This document shows, one piece after another, positions 39,699-48,237 of a stretch of DNA of 64,000 nucleotides. The position numbers and the translations under genes are program-made. Position 1 is the stretch's first letter; each line of letters begins with the position of its first letter. The notes under the pieces are model-generated. The model had not been told where the DNA came from. It saw only the letters and a list, made by a program, of their open reading frames with translations, and did no database searches. Source of the DNA: Roseomonas haemaphysalidis (GTDB lineage Bacteria; Pseudomonadota; Alphaproteobacteria; Acetobacterales; Acetobacteraceae); the NCBI RefSeq assembly GCF_017355405.1, contig NZ_CP061177.1, positions 2,974,501 through 3,038,500 of the forward strand. The letters run 5' to 3'.

Positions 39699-41132
39699 TT
39701 GCCGCCGCGCATCCCGCTTCGCCGCCGCCGCCGTACCAAGATCGTCGCCACCCTCGGCCCCGCGAGTTCCACGCCGGAGGTGATCGAGCGGCTGTACCGC
39801 ACGGGCGCCGACGTGTTCCGGCTGAACTTCAGTCACGGCAGCCATGAGGACCACGCGGCGCGCATCGGCATCATCCGCGCGCTGGAGCGCAAGGTGGGCC
39901 GGCCCATCGGCATCCTGGCGGACGTGCAGGGCCCGAAGCTGCGCGTCGGCCGCTTTCAGGCCGGGCGCGTGCAGTTGCAGACCGGCCAGTCCTTCCGCCT
40001 GGACATGAGCGCGACCCCCGGTGACGTGCGGCGCGTGCAGCTGCCGCACCCCGAGATCATGGAGGCCGCGCGCATCGGAACCACCCTGCTGCTGGACGAC
40101 GGCAAGCTGCGCCTGCGCGTGGTGCACAAGCGCGACGACCACCTGGAAACCGAGATCCTGGTCGGCGGCGCGCTGAGCGACCGCAAGGGCGTCAACGTGC
40201 CGGACGTGGCGCTGAACATCCCGGCGCTGACGGCCAAGGACCGGGCCGACCTCGACTTCGTGCTGCCGCTGGGCATCGAGTACATCGGCCTGTCCTTCGT
40301 GCAGCGGGCCGAGGACGTGGCCGAGACGCAAAGCATCGCCGATGGCCGCGCCTGGGTGATGGTGAAGCTGGAAAAGCCGCAGGCGGTCGAGAACCTCGAC
40401 AGCATCCTGGCGCTGACCGATGCCGTGATGGTAGCGCGCGGCGACCTGGGCGTGGAGATGCCGCCGGAGGAGGTGCCGCTGATCCAGAAGCGCATCGTCC
40501 GCGCGGCGCGCGACCTGGGCAAGCCGGTGGTGGTGGCGACGCAGATGCTGGAAAGCATGATCAGCGCCCCCGCCCCCACACGCGCCGAGGCCTCCGACGT
40601 CGCCACCGCCGTGTTCGACGGCGCGGATGCGGTGATGCTGTCGGCCGAAAGCGCCGCCGGGCAGTTTCCGTTCGAGGCGGTGAACATGATGGACCGCATC
40701 CTGTCCCGCGTGGAGCAGGACAGCGGCTGGCGGCAGTTGACGGACGCGGCCCGCCCGGCGCCGCAGAAGACCTCGGCCGGTGCCATCTCCGCCGCCGCGC
40801 GGCAGGTGGCGGAAACGATCGATGCCAAGGTGATCGCCACCTTCACCGCCACCGGTTCCACCACGCTGCGCGTGGCGCGGGAGCGGCCGGCGGCGCCCAT
40901 CCTGGGCCTCACCAGCAGCGAGGAAACGGCGCGGCGCATGGCCGTGGTCTGGGGCGTGCACCCCCTGCCCTCGCACGAGCCGAACAGCATGACGGACATG
41001 GTCAACAAAGCCATGCGCGCCGCGCAGTCGGAAGGCTTCGCCACCAGCGGGGACGAGATCGTCGTCACCGCCGGCGTGCCCTTCGGCACCCCCGGCACCA
41101 CCAACGCCCTGCGCGTGGCAGCCTTGAAGTAA
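39699..41132 (+). CDS. pyk: Pyruvate kinase
   Basis: This 477-residue enzyme makes ATP and pyruvate from phosphoenolpyruvate. TKIVATLGPASS, VFRLNFSHGSHEDH, ILADVQGPKLRVG, VMVARGDLGVEMPPEEVPLIQK and ATQMLESM are canonical, and the C-terminal allosteric domain ends with VPFGTPGTTNALRV. The start is TTG 39699 with AGAAGG upstream. It lies downstream of glycerate kinase and probably shares its transcript. Confidence 0.94.
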   Translation: MPPRIPLRRRRRTKIVATLGPASSTPEVIERLYRTGADVFRLNFSHGSHEDHAARIGIIRALERKVGRPIGILADVQGPKLRVGRFQAGRVQLQTGQSFRLDMSATPGDVRRVQLPHPEIMEAARIGTTLLLDDGKLRLRVVHKRDDHLETEILVGGALSDRKGVNVPDVALNIPALTAKDRADLDFVLPLGIEYIGLSFVQRAEDVAETQSIADGRAWVMVKLEKPQAVENLDSILALTDAVMVARGDLGVEMPPEEVPLIQKRIVRAARDLGKPVVVATQMLESMISAPAPTRAEASDVATAVFDGADAVMLSAESAAGQFPFEAVNMMDRILSRVEQDSGWRQLTDAARPAPQKTSAGAISAAARQVAETIDAKVIATFTATGSTTLRVARERPAAPILGLTSSEETARRMAVVWGVHPLPSHEPNSMTDMVNKAMRAAQSEGFATSGDEIVVTAGVPFGTPGTTNALRVAALK

Positions 41133-41139
41133 CCTATGC

Positions 41140-41162
41140 GCGGGCGGCCCAGTGCCGCCCGC
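41140..41162 (+). terminator. GC-rich hairpin after pyk
   Basis: GCGGGCGGC (41140-41148) and GCCGCCCGC (41154-41162) pair perfectly around CCAGT. It lies 7 bp after the pyk stop but lacks a U-tract and stands 17 bp before the next start codon, so it may only attenuate transcription or affect translation. Confidence 0.45.
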
Positions 41163-41179
41163 CCCGGAGCCGGAACCGC

Positions 41180-41803
41180 ATGCCTGACGACATCCACTTC
41201 TATGAACCCGCCAAGGGCCACGGCCTGCCGCACGACCCGTTCAATGCCATCGTCGGCCCGCGGCCGATCGGCTGGATCGGCTCCAAGGGCGCCGACGGAT
41301 CGGTCAACCTGGCGCCCTACAGCTTCTTCAACGCCTTCTGCTACACGCCGCCCATCGTCGGCTTTTCCACCACCAACTCGCCGCGCGACAGCCTGCGCAA
41401 CGCCCGCGAAACGCGGGAATTCACCTGGAGCCTGGTGACGTGCGACCTGGCGGAGCAGATGAACGCCACCTGCGCCCCCGTACCCTACGGCACCGACGAG
41501 TTCGAGCTGGCGGGGCTGACCAAGGCGGCCTCGCGGCTGGTGGCGCCGCCCCGGGTGGCGGAAAGCCCGGTCAGCTTCGAATGCAAGGTCAGCGACGTGA
41601 TCGACCTGAAGCGCGCCGATGGCAGCCCCGCCAAGGGCTGGCTGGTGATCGGCGAGGTGGTGGCGGTGCACATCAACAAGTCGCTGCTAAAGGATGGCAT
41701 CTACGATACCTTCCATTCCGGCGTCGTGCTGCGCGCCGGCGGCCCTTCGGCCTATGCCGCGATCGGCCCGGACAACCGCTTCGATATGGACCGGCCCCGC
41801 TAG
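41180..41803 (+). CDS. Flavin reductase family protein (FMN-binding split barrel)
   Basis: This 207-residue protein belongs to the same family as 4890-5528. The FMN-binding pattern is seen in FNAIVGPRPIGWIGSKGADG and NLAPYSFFNAFCYTPPIVGF, followed by NARETREFTWSLVT. It follows pyk after a hairpin and overlaps the convergent PEP-CTERM gene by 4 nt. No partner oxygenase is adjacent. The two copies in this window are paralogues, not duplicates; identity by eye is moderate. Confidence 0.83.
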   Translation: MPDDIHFYEPAKGHGLPHDPFNAIVGPRPIGWIGSKGADGSVNLAPYSFFNAFCYTPPIVGFSTTNSPRDSLRNARETREFTWSLVTCDLAEQMNATCAPVPYGTDEFELAGLTKAASRLVAPPRVAESPVSFECKVSDVIDLKRADGSPAKGWLVIGEVVAVHINKSLLKDGIYDTFHSGVVLRAGGPSAYAAIGPDNRFDMDRPR

Positions 41804-42735
41804 GCCGCGACGCGGCGGCGGCGGCGCGCGGCCGCCAGTCCGGCCAACCCCACCGCCATCAGGGACAGCGAAGCCGGTTCCGGCACCGGCACGGGGGGAT
41901 CCACGGGCGGCAGCCTGCCGGCAAAGCCATAGTCGTGCAGCTCGCCGTTGCCGTTGAAGGAGGCCGCCACCAGCGTCCCCTCGATGGGCGTCGAGTTGGT
42001 GACCGCCGCGTTCAGCGCCAGCACGCTGCCGTGCCAGAAGCCAAAGTCCAGGGACGTCGCCTCGAAGAAATTCCAGATGACGTGGCGATTGACATCGGCA
42101 CCGGCGTTGAAGTTGCCGCCGCCGCGAAAGCTGCTGCCGGTGACGTTGATCACCACCGTGTCCGCGCCGTTCAGGTTGACCACCATGTTGCGAAAGGTTT
42201 CCAGCGTGCTGGCGGACAGCTGGAACACCGCGCGGCCCGCGGCATCGGGCACCGCGTTGAAGGCGACGTTGTTGAGGTCGCCGGCGGTCACGGCGCTGTT
42301 GGCCTGCAGCGCGGCCAGTTGCCCCGCCAGCGCGCCGAGCGGTGCCAGGAAGTCCGCCGCGGACATCCCGGCATCGCCGGTCCGCAGCGTGCCGCCGCCG
42401 TTCAGGTTGAAGCGGCCCTCGCTGGTGCCGCCGACCACGACGCTGCCGCCGTTGTCGACGTTGTAGGTCCCGGCCGCCACGTTGCCCGCGACATTGACGG
42501 CGCCGAAGCCCGGCATCGCCCCGCCGCGTGGCTGGTTGAAGAAGGTGGCGCCGCCGGCGAGGTTGCCGCCGACCATGAGCCGGCCTTCCACGTCATGGCG
42601 GCTGGAGAAATCCCCCAGGACCACGGCGTTGAACCCGCCCAGGATCTCGGCGGCCGTCAGCGGCGCGGCCTGCCCGGGAGCACCGGCCAGCATCATCGCC
42701 GCCGCCAGCAGGGAAACAGTCCAGAAGCGTGCCAT
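41800..42735 (-). CDS. Choice-of-anchor A family protein with PEP-CTERM signal
   Basis: This 311-residue exported protein starts with a signal peptide (MARFWTVSLLAAAMMLAGAP, cleaved near GQAAP), continues with the choice-of-anchor A region (ILGGFNAVVLGDFSSRHDVEGRLMVGGN, then ADTVVINVTGSSF and RHVIWNFFEAT), and ends with a PEP-CTERM sorting tail: VPEPAS at about residue 284, a hydrophobic helix and a basic RRRRR end. Such proteins are processed by exosortase and archaeosortase-like systems and linked to exopolysaccharide. GAGG precedes ATG 42735, and a sigma-54 promoter lies upstream. No exosortase is in the window. Confidence 0.9.
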   Translation of the reverse strand: MARFWTVSLLAAAMMLAGAPGQAAPLTAAEILGGFNAVVLGDFSSRHDVEGRLMVGGNLAGGATFFNQPRGGAMPGFGAVNVAGNVAAGTYNVDNGGSVVVGGTSEGRFNLNGGGTLRTGDAGMSAADFLAPLGALAGQLAALQANSAVTAGDLNNVAFNAVPDAAGRAVFQLSASTLETFRNMVVNLNGADTVVINVTGSSFRGGGNFNAGADVNRHVIWNFFEATSLDFGFWHGSVLALNAAVTNSTPIEGTLVAASFNGNGELHDYGFAGRLPPVDPPVPVPEPASLSLMAVGLAGLAAARRRRRVAA

Positions 42736-42774
42736 GGTCGTATCCTCGCACCGGAATCGTCGTCCTCATTCCGG

Positions 42775-42792
42775 TTGCAAAACACATGCCAC
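42775..42792 (-). promoter_or_regulatory. Sigma-54 (-24/-12) promoter of the PEP-CTERM gene
   Basis: Read on the minus strand, GTGGCATGTGTTTTGCAA matches the RpoN consensus TGGCACG-N4-TTGCW at all but one base, with the invariant GG and GC exactly 10 bp apart. The start site would fall near 42765, about 30 bp before the ATG, with a Shine-Dalgarno between. PEP-CTERM genes are known in other bacteria to be controlled by the sigma-54 activator PrsR. Confidence 0.72.
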
Positions 42793-42864
42793 GAGCTTGA
42801 CCATTGATATGATTGGCTCTGAGCGGCAGCCATGCGGGAACCGTAATATTTTCCGACAAATTCA

Positions 42865-42878
42865 GGCGATCTATCGCC
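42865..42878. promoter_or_regulatory. Candidate upstream activator site
   Basis: GGCGAT-CT-ATCGCC is a perfect inverted repeat centred about 105 bp upstream of the predicted sigma-54 start site, a normal distance for an enhancer-binding activator. It is in an AT-rich stretch between the PEP-CTERM and TPR genes. Confidence 0.45.
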
Positions 42879-42910
42879 GAGGTATTTATAAAAACCTTAC
42901 AGTTGTGCCT

Positions 42911-43477
42911 TCAGGTCGCCTGCCCCTCGACCTTTTGGAGGAGCAGCCGGGCGCGGTCCTCGCCGCCCGCCAGCCTGGGGTGGATCGCCAGTGCGGCGCG
43001 CAGGCTGCGCAGCGCGCCCGCGTGGTCGCCCGTCTGCTCCTGAATGCGGGACAGCAGGTCCAGCGCATCGAAGCGGCGGGGTTCCAGGACCAGCGCCTGC
43101 TGCACGTCGCGGGCGGCGGCGGCATTGTCGCCGGTGGCGGACAAGGCCGCGGCGCGCAGCAGCCAGGCATCGGCGAAATCGGGCTGCAGCGTCAGCGCGG
43201 CGTCGAAGTCCTCCACCGCGTCGCTGTCCGCATCGGCCTGCAGGTTGCGGCGGCCGCTCTGCATCAGCAGCACCACGGCCGGGCTCGCCGCCTGCGCCCA
43301 GGCCGCGCGGATACGGGCTTCCACGGCGGCACCGGCCACTTCGTCCGGTGCCGCGGCCAACGCCGCGAACAACCGATCCAGCTCCACCGCGCGGGCGGCG
43401 GGCGTGGCGGCCGGCGGGGCCTGCGCCAGGACAGGCGCGGCGGACAGCAGCAGCAGGGCGAGGGCGGCGGCGCGCAT
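42911..43477 (-). CDS. Secreted tetratricopeptide-repeat protein
   Basis: This 188-residue protein has a signal peptide (MRAAALALLLLSAAPVLAQA) and then three TPR-like units: AVEDFDAALTLQPDFADAWL, AAARDVQQALVLEPRRFDALD and GALRSLRAALAIHPRL. It would act in the periplasm as a protein-interaction scaffold. Start at ATG 43477 fits the signal peptide; a long open frame extends upstream through the opposite-strand peptidase gene but is not coding. It is divergent from the M20 peptidase gene. Its partner is unknown. Confidence 0.8.
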   Translation of the reverse strand: MRAAALALLLLSAAPVLAQAPPAATPAARAVELDRLFAALAAAPDEVAGAAVEARIRAAWAQAASPAVVLLMQSGRRNLQADADSDAVEDFDAALTLQPDFADAWLLRAAALSATGDNAAAARDVQQALVLEPRRFDALDLLSRIQEQTGDHAGALRSLRAALAIHPRLAGGEDRARLLLQKVEGQAT

Positions 43478-43615
43478 GGCCTCAAAGTTGGCCCGCCGGG
43501 GCGCCGGCGCAAGCGGAATCGGCCACGCGGCATGGCCACTCCGGCGCGCCCCCCCTCTTTCCGGCCGGCACCGTTTCCGCCACCTTGCCCGGCCAACCGC
43601 GCAGGAGCGATCCGC

Positions 43616-44782
43616 ATGACCGACACCCGCATCGACGACTGGCTGGCCAGCCAGCAGGACGAAATGCTCGCCGAGCTGCAAGCGATGGTGAACATCGACG
43701 GCGGCAGCTACGACAAGGCGGGCGTGGACGCGGTGGGTGCCCGTGTGCGCGATTTCCTGGCGCGGCACGACGTGGCGGTGGAAACCCTGGCCCAGCCGAA
43801 GCACGGCGATTGCCTGCGCGCCACCGTGGACGGCGGCGACGGTGTGGCCAGCGGCAATGCGCGGCGCAACATCGTGCTGATGGGCCACCGCGACACGGTG
43901 TTCCCCAAAGGCGAGCCGGAGCGGCGGCCGTTCCGGGTGGAGGACGGCATCGCCTACGGCCCCGGCGTTTGCGACATGAAGGCCGGCATTGTGATGAACA
44001 TGTTCGTGCTGGCGGCCTTCCGGAAGTTCGGCGGCGCCCCCGGCCCCGTAGTCGGTCTGTTCACCGGGGATGAGGAGATCGGCTCCCCCGAAGGCCGCCC
44101 GGTGATCGAGGCCGAAGCCAAGCAGGCCCGCGTGGTGTTCAATTCCGAGCCCGGTCGCCCCAGCGGCGCGGTGGTGACGGGCCGCAAGGGCGGCGTGTTC
44201 TCCGTCATCGACATCGTCGGCAAGGCCGCGCATTCCGGCGGCAACTTCGAGGCCGGCATCAGCGCCATCGAGGAACTGGCGCGCAAGATCCAGGCGCTGC
44301 ACGCGCTGACCGACCTGCCGCGCGGCATCACGCTGAATGTCGGGCTGGTGTCCGGCGGCCAGTCGGTCAACACGGTGGCGCCTTCCGCCCAGGCGCAGAT
44401 CGACCTGCGCTACGTGGACCCCGCCGACCGGGACGAGCTGATGGGCAAGATCCACGACATCGCGGCCCGCAGCTTCGTGCCCGGCACCAGCGCCACGCTG
44501 ACCATCCGGGGCGAGTTCGTGCCGCTCAAGCAGAACGCGGGCACCGACGCCGTGTTCAACCTGTACAAATCCGTGGCGGGCTTTGACACGGCGGGCGAGT
44601 TCACCGGCGGCTGTGCCGACAGCGGCTTCACGGCGCTGATGGGTGCGCCGACGCTTTGCGCCGTCGGCCCCGTGGGCGGCAAGGCGCACAGCCCGGAGGA
44701 ATATATGGAGGTGGCGTCCATGGTGCCCCGCGCCCAGGCTGTGGCGCGGGCCATCCAGAAGCTCGACGCGGCCGGGGTCTGA
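43616..44782 (+). CDS. M20 family metallopeptidase (carboxypeptidase G2-like)
   Basis: This 388-residue di-zinc hydrolase has the metal-site motifs of the M20 family: MGHRDTVFPKG, GPGVCDMKAGI, the catalytic GDEEIGS, NSEPGR and the last histidine in GGKAHSPEEY. The dimerisation domain lies in the middle (KAAHSGGNFEAGISAIEELA). It is likely cytosolic, since no signal peptide is seen, and cleaves a C-terminal amino acid or acyl group from a small substrate. CAGGAG precedes ATG 43616. The exact substrate cannot be told between glutamate carboxypeptidase, deacetylase or dipeptidase. Confidence 0.9.
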   Translation: MTDTRIDDWLASQQDEMLAELQAMVNIDGGSYDKAGVDAVGARVRDFLARHDVAVETLAQPKHGDCLRATVDGGDGVASGNARRNIVLMGHRDTVFPKGEPERRPFRVEDGIAYGPGVCDMKAGIVMNMFVLAAFRKFGGAPGPVVGLFTGDEEIGSPEGRPVIEAEAKQARVVFNSEPGRPSGAVVTGRKGGVFSVIDIVGKAAHSGGNFEAGISAIEELARKIQALHALTDLPRGITLNVGLVSGGQSVNTVAPSAQAQIDLRYVDPADRDELMGKIHDIAARSFVPGTSATLTIRGEFVPLKQNAGTDAVFNLYKSVAGFDTAGEFTGGCADSGFTALMGAPTLCAVGPVGGKAHSPEEYMEVASMVPRAQAVARAIQKLDAAGV

Positions 44783-44803
44783 CCGGTTGGCGGGGCGGCG
44801 GCG

Positions 44804-46405
44804 CTACTCGTTGTTCTCCACGGGTGGCGCCGTGGCGCAGCCCTCGCCGTCCCGCTTGAAGACCTGCAGCCCGTCCAGCGTGGCGATCTGCCGGTAGCGC
44901 GCCCAGACCTCGGCGAAGCCGGCATCGGCGGCGGCCAGCACGGACGGGTAGTTGATGTCGTCCGGCCCGCGCCGCCGGTCCACCACCACCAGGTCGGGGC
45001 AACCGGCGATGAAGTCCTGCGCCACCCACAGGCGCATGGGCCATTCCGCCGGGGGCTTGCCGTCCATGCGGGCGCGCCACAGCTCGCCCCGCAGCGCCCA
45101 CATGGAATCAAAGCGGCTGGCCCAGGTGACGCCGGTGTCCTCGACCACCGGGAAGCCCAGCCCGATCCATTCGGAAAAGGCGACGTAGGTGCGCACCTTT
45201 TCGCGGCGGATCAGCCGCTCCAGCTTCACTTCGGTGGATTGCTCCGGCTCCACGGCCAGCACCAGCCGGTCATGCAGCCGCTCGCCCAGCTTGTCGGCCT
45301 GCAGCGCCAGCGGCACCAGGGCCAGCAGCATCAGCGCGGCGAAGCGGCGGCCAGTGAAGGCTTCCGCGCGGCGGCGGGCCAGCGAGGCTTCGGCGCACCA
45401 GTACAGCAGCGCCAGCACCACCGCCGTGCTGGCGGGGATGCGGTGGTAGAACCAGTTCTTGCCGTCCAGGAACATGGCGACCGTGGCGGCGGCGGCAAAG
45501 CCGGCCAGCACCGCCAGCACCATGCGCTGGGCCGAGCCGCGTGGCATGGTCAGCGCCAGCAGCGCGGTGATGCCCACCCCCGCCAGCAGCTTCCAGCATT
45601 CCAGCAGCAGTTCCCAGTGGCTGGTGTCCGTGCCGCCATACAGCGTCACGGCCAGCGGCACCGCGCGGTCGATGAAGCTGGGAAAGAACGCCAGGATGGC
45701 GGCGGCGTACAGCCCCGCGGCACCAAAGGCCACCACGGGCGAAAGCCGGATGCGCAGGCCCCGCGCGCACCAGCCCACCAGTTCCACCACCGCGAGGCAC
45801 AGCAGGTAACGCGGCTTCAGCGCCACGCCGAGCCCGGCCACCACGGCGCTGCCGGCGGCGAGGCCCAGCCCGGTCGTCTGGCGTTGCAGCGAACGCGTCA
45901 GGATCGCGAGATGCGGCAGAACCGCGATGAACAGTAGGTGCTCGCGCTGGCCGAACTCGACGCCCGGCATCAGCAGCAGGACGCAGGCGATCACCGCGAA
46001 GGTGACCGGCACCCGGTCAAAGGCCGGCGCCACGCCCCGCAGCAGCCGGGCCGACAGCCACGCGGACCACAGCGCGGAACCGGCGAACAGCAGCACCGCC
46101 ACCGTCTTGGCCGACACGCCGATCAGGTCGCCGATCATCACCGGCACGGCGCTGATCCAGATGATCAGCGGCGGGTTCACTTCCACCAGATCGATGTAGA
46201 GGCGCTGCCCGCGGAGCCATTGCCGGGCCACGTAGAGCAGCCAGGCGATGTCGTCCTTCATCGGCGCGCGCAGCAGGGTGAACAGCACCAGGGCCAGCGC
46301 CGCGAGGACGACGGCGGCGCAGATGACGGTGGTTCGGTGGCTGGACCGCAACACGGCCGGACGGGGGGCGACACCCCCCGGCATTCCAGGAAAGCTCAGG
46401 CTCAC
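44804..46405 (-). CDS. Multi-pass membrane protein, GT-C glycosyltransferase-like
   Basis: This 533-residue protein has about ten to twelve hydrophobic helices in residues 25-400 and a soluble C-terminal part. Near the N-terminus, after the first helix, is MKDDIAWLLYVARQWLRGQRLYIDLVEVNPPL, in which the acidic DD and the conserved VNPPL recall the first loop of GT-C (dolichyl-phosphate-mannose-type, GT39/GT83-like) enzymes. A lipid-linked sugar transferase is therefore likely but not certain. ATG 46405 is used. A palindrome lies 45-65 bp upstream. The gene stands alone on the minus strand. Confidence 0.68.
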   Translation of the reverse strand: MSLSFPGMPGGVAPRPAVLRSSHRTTVICAAVVLAALALVLFTLLRAPMKDDIAWLLYVARQWLRGQRLYIDLVEVNPPLIIWISAVPVMIGDLIGVSAKTVAVLLFAGSALWSAWLSARLLRGVAPAFDRVPVTFAVIACVLLLMPGVEFGQREHLLFIAVLPHLAILTRSLQRQTTGLGLAAGSAVVAGLGVALKPRYLLCLAVVELVGWCARGLRIRLSPVVAFGAAGLYAAAILAFFPSFIDRAVPLAVTLYGGTDTSHWELLLECWKLLAGVGITALLALTMPRGSAQRMVLAVLAGFAAAATVAMFLDGKNWFYHRIPASTAVVLALLYWCAEASLARRRAEAFTGRRFAALMLLALVPLALQADKLGERLHDRLVLAVEPEQSTEVKLERLIRREKVRTYVAFSEWIGLGFPVVEDTGVTWASRFDSMWALRGELWRARMDGKPPAEWPMRLWVAQDFIAGCPDLVVVDRRRGPDDINYPSVLAAADAGFAEVWARYRQIATLDGLQVFKRDGEGCATAPPVENNE

Positions 46406-46449
46406 GCGATGCTGCCCCCGGCGGTTCGGAACGTAAGGAACGGTATCCT

Positions 46450-46469
46450 CTCAATCTGTTTAGATTGAG
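46450..46469. promoter_or_regulatory. Inverted repeat CTCAATCT-GTTT-AGATTGAG
   Basis: This perfect 8-bp inverted repeat with a 4-nt spacer lies in the 92-bp gap after the FAD oxidoreductase stop and before the membrane protein start on the minus strand. Without a U-tract on either side it looks more like an operator for the membrane-protein gene than a terminator. Confidence 0.4.
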
Positions 46470-46497
46470 GCAGGAAACCCGGCAAGACCGATGCGTG

Positions 46498-48144
46498 TTA
46501 CGCCGCCCGCGCCGCTTCTCCGTCCAGCAGGCTGCGCGCCACCGCCTCGGCCGTCTTGATGCCATCCACGCCCGCGGACAGGATGCCGCCCGCATAGCCC
46601 GCCCCTTCCCCCGCCGGGAACAGCCCACGCGTGTTCAGGCTGTGCCCGTCGCCCCCCCGCGTCACCCGGATGGGCGAGGAGGTGCGGGTTTCCACCCCCG
46701 TCAGCACCGCGTCCGGCCGCGCGTACCCGCGTAGCTGCCGGTCAAAGGCGGGCAGGGCCTCGCGGATCGCGGCCACGGCGTAGTCCGGCAGGAGCGGCGC
46801 CAGGTCCGTCGGCGTCACGCCCGGCTTGTAGGACGGCACCACCTCGCCCAGCGTGGCCGAGGGCCGGCCGGCCAGGAAGTCCCCCACCGTCTGGGCGGGC
46901 GCGCGATAGCCGCCGCCGCCGGCGTGAAAGGCGCCTTCCTCCAGCCGCCGCTGGAAGTCGATGCCGGCCAGAACGCCGCCCGGGTAGTCGGCCGGCGTGA
47001 CGGTGACGACGATGGCGGCGTTGGCGTTGCGCTCGGCGCGCGAATACTGGCTCATGCCGTTGGTCACCACGCGGCCGGGCTCGCTGGTCGCCGCCACCAC
47101 GGTGCCGCCAGGGCACATGCAGAAGCTATAGACCGTGCGCCCGGCCAGCCCCGGGCCCTTGCAATGGTGCGCCAGCTTGTAGTCGGCGGCCCCCAGCGTG
47201 CTGTTGCCCGCGAAGTCGCCGAAGCGGCAGCGGTCGATCATCCCCTGCGGGTGCTCGATGCGGAAGCCGACCGAGAAGGGCTTGGCGTCCAGGTGCACGC
47301 CGCGCTCCAGCAGCGTGGCGAAGGTGTCGCGCGAGGAATGGCCCACCGCCAGCACCACGTGGTCGGCTTCCAGAAAGCCGCCGCCATCCAGGTGCAGGCC
47401 GCGCATGCGGCGCGTGCCGTCTGGCGCGGTGGCGATCTCCAGGTCCGTCACCCGCGTGCCGAAGCGGTATTCGCCGCCCAGCGCCTCGATGGTGCGGCGC
47501 ATGTGCTCCACCATGGTGACCAGCCGGAAGGTGCCGATATGCGGCTTGGACACGTAGAGGATCTCCTCCGGCGCGCCCGCCGCCACGAACTCCTCCAGCA
47601 CCTTGCGGATGCGGTTGGCGTTGTCGCCGATCCCCGACCAAAGCTTGCCGTCGGAGAAGGTGCCCGCGCCGCCCTCGCCGAACTGCACGTTGGATTCCGG
47701 GTCCAGCTCACCCCGGCGCCACAGGCCCCAGGTGTCCTTGGTGCGCTCGCGCACCACCTTGCCGCGTTCCAGGATGATGGGGCGGAAGCCCATCTGCGCC
47801 AGCACCAGCGCCGCCAGCAGCCCGCAGGGCCCGGCGCCGATCACCACCGGGCGCCGCGCGGCGCCTTCCGGTGCCCGGGCCACCAGGCGGTAGGCCGTGT
47901 CGGGTGCCGCGCTCACATGCGGGTGGGCGGCGTGGCGGGCCAACGCGGCGGGCTCGTCCCGCACCGCCACGTCCAGGGTGTAGACCAGGTGGATGGCGCT
48001 GCGGCGTCGCGCGTCGTAGCCGCGGCGGAACACCTGCAGGTCCAGCAAATCGCCGGGCGGCAGCCCAAGGCGTTCAAGCGCGGCTTCGCGCAGCGCTTCG
48101 GGCGGGTGGTCGAGCGGCAGTTTCACTTCGGTCAGGCGCAGCAT
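46498..48144 (-). CDS. FAD-dependent oxidoreductase
   Basis: This 548-residue flavoprotein has an N-terminal extension of about 95 residues (LPLDHPPEALREAALERLG onward) followed by the dinucleotide-binding fold GAGPCGLLAALVLAQMGFRP near residue 102. The middle has GEGGAGTFSDGKLWSG, and the C-terminal NTRGLFPAGEGAGYAGGI gives the second FAD contact. The pattern fits the widespread NAD(FAD)-utilising dehydrogenase family sometimes annotated as geranylgeranyl-reductase-like; the reaction is unknown. ATG 48144 is the first in-frame start that keeps the family N-terminus. It is divergent from the nucleotidyltransferase. Confidence 0.85.
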   Translation of the reverse strand: MLRLTEVKLPLDHPPEALREAALERLGLPPGDLLDLQVFRRGYDARRRSAIHLVYTLDVAVRDEPAALARHAAHPHVSAAPDTAYRLVARAPEGAARRPVVIGAGPCGLLAALVLAQMGFRPIILERGKVVRERTKDTWGLWRRGELDPESNVQFGEGGAGTFSDGKLWSGIGDNANRIRKVLEEFVAAGAPEEILYVSKPHIGTFRLVTMVEHMRRTIEALGGEYRFGTRVTDLEIATAPDGTRRMRGLHLDGGGFLEADHVVLAVGHSSRDTFATLLERGVHLDAKPFSVGFRIEHPQGMIDRCRFGDFAGNSTLGAADYKLAHHCKGPGLAGRTVYSFCMCPGGTVVAATSEPGRVVTNGMSQYSRAERNANAAIVVTVTPADYPGGVLAGIDFQRRLEEGAFHAGGGGYRAPAQTVGDFLAGRPSATLGEVVPSYKPGVTPTDLAPLLPDYAVAAIREALPAFDRQLRGYARPDAVLTGVETRTSSPIRVTRGGDGHSLNTRGLFPAGEGAGYAGGILSAGVDGIKTAEAVARSLLDGEAARAA

Positions 48145-48237
48145 GGCATGGGCTTCCGGGATGGGCGGGGGCGATCCGCCAGGGGAATGGCGCGGTATAA
48201 ACCTCCGCCCTCCGCTTCGCCAGGAATCGCCACGGCC

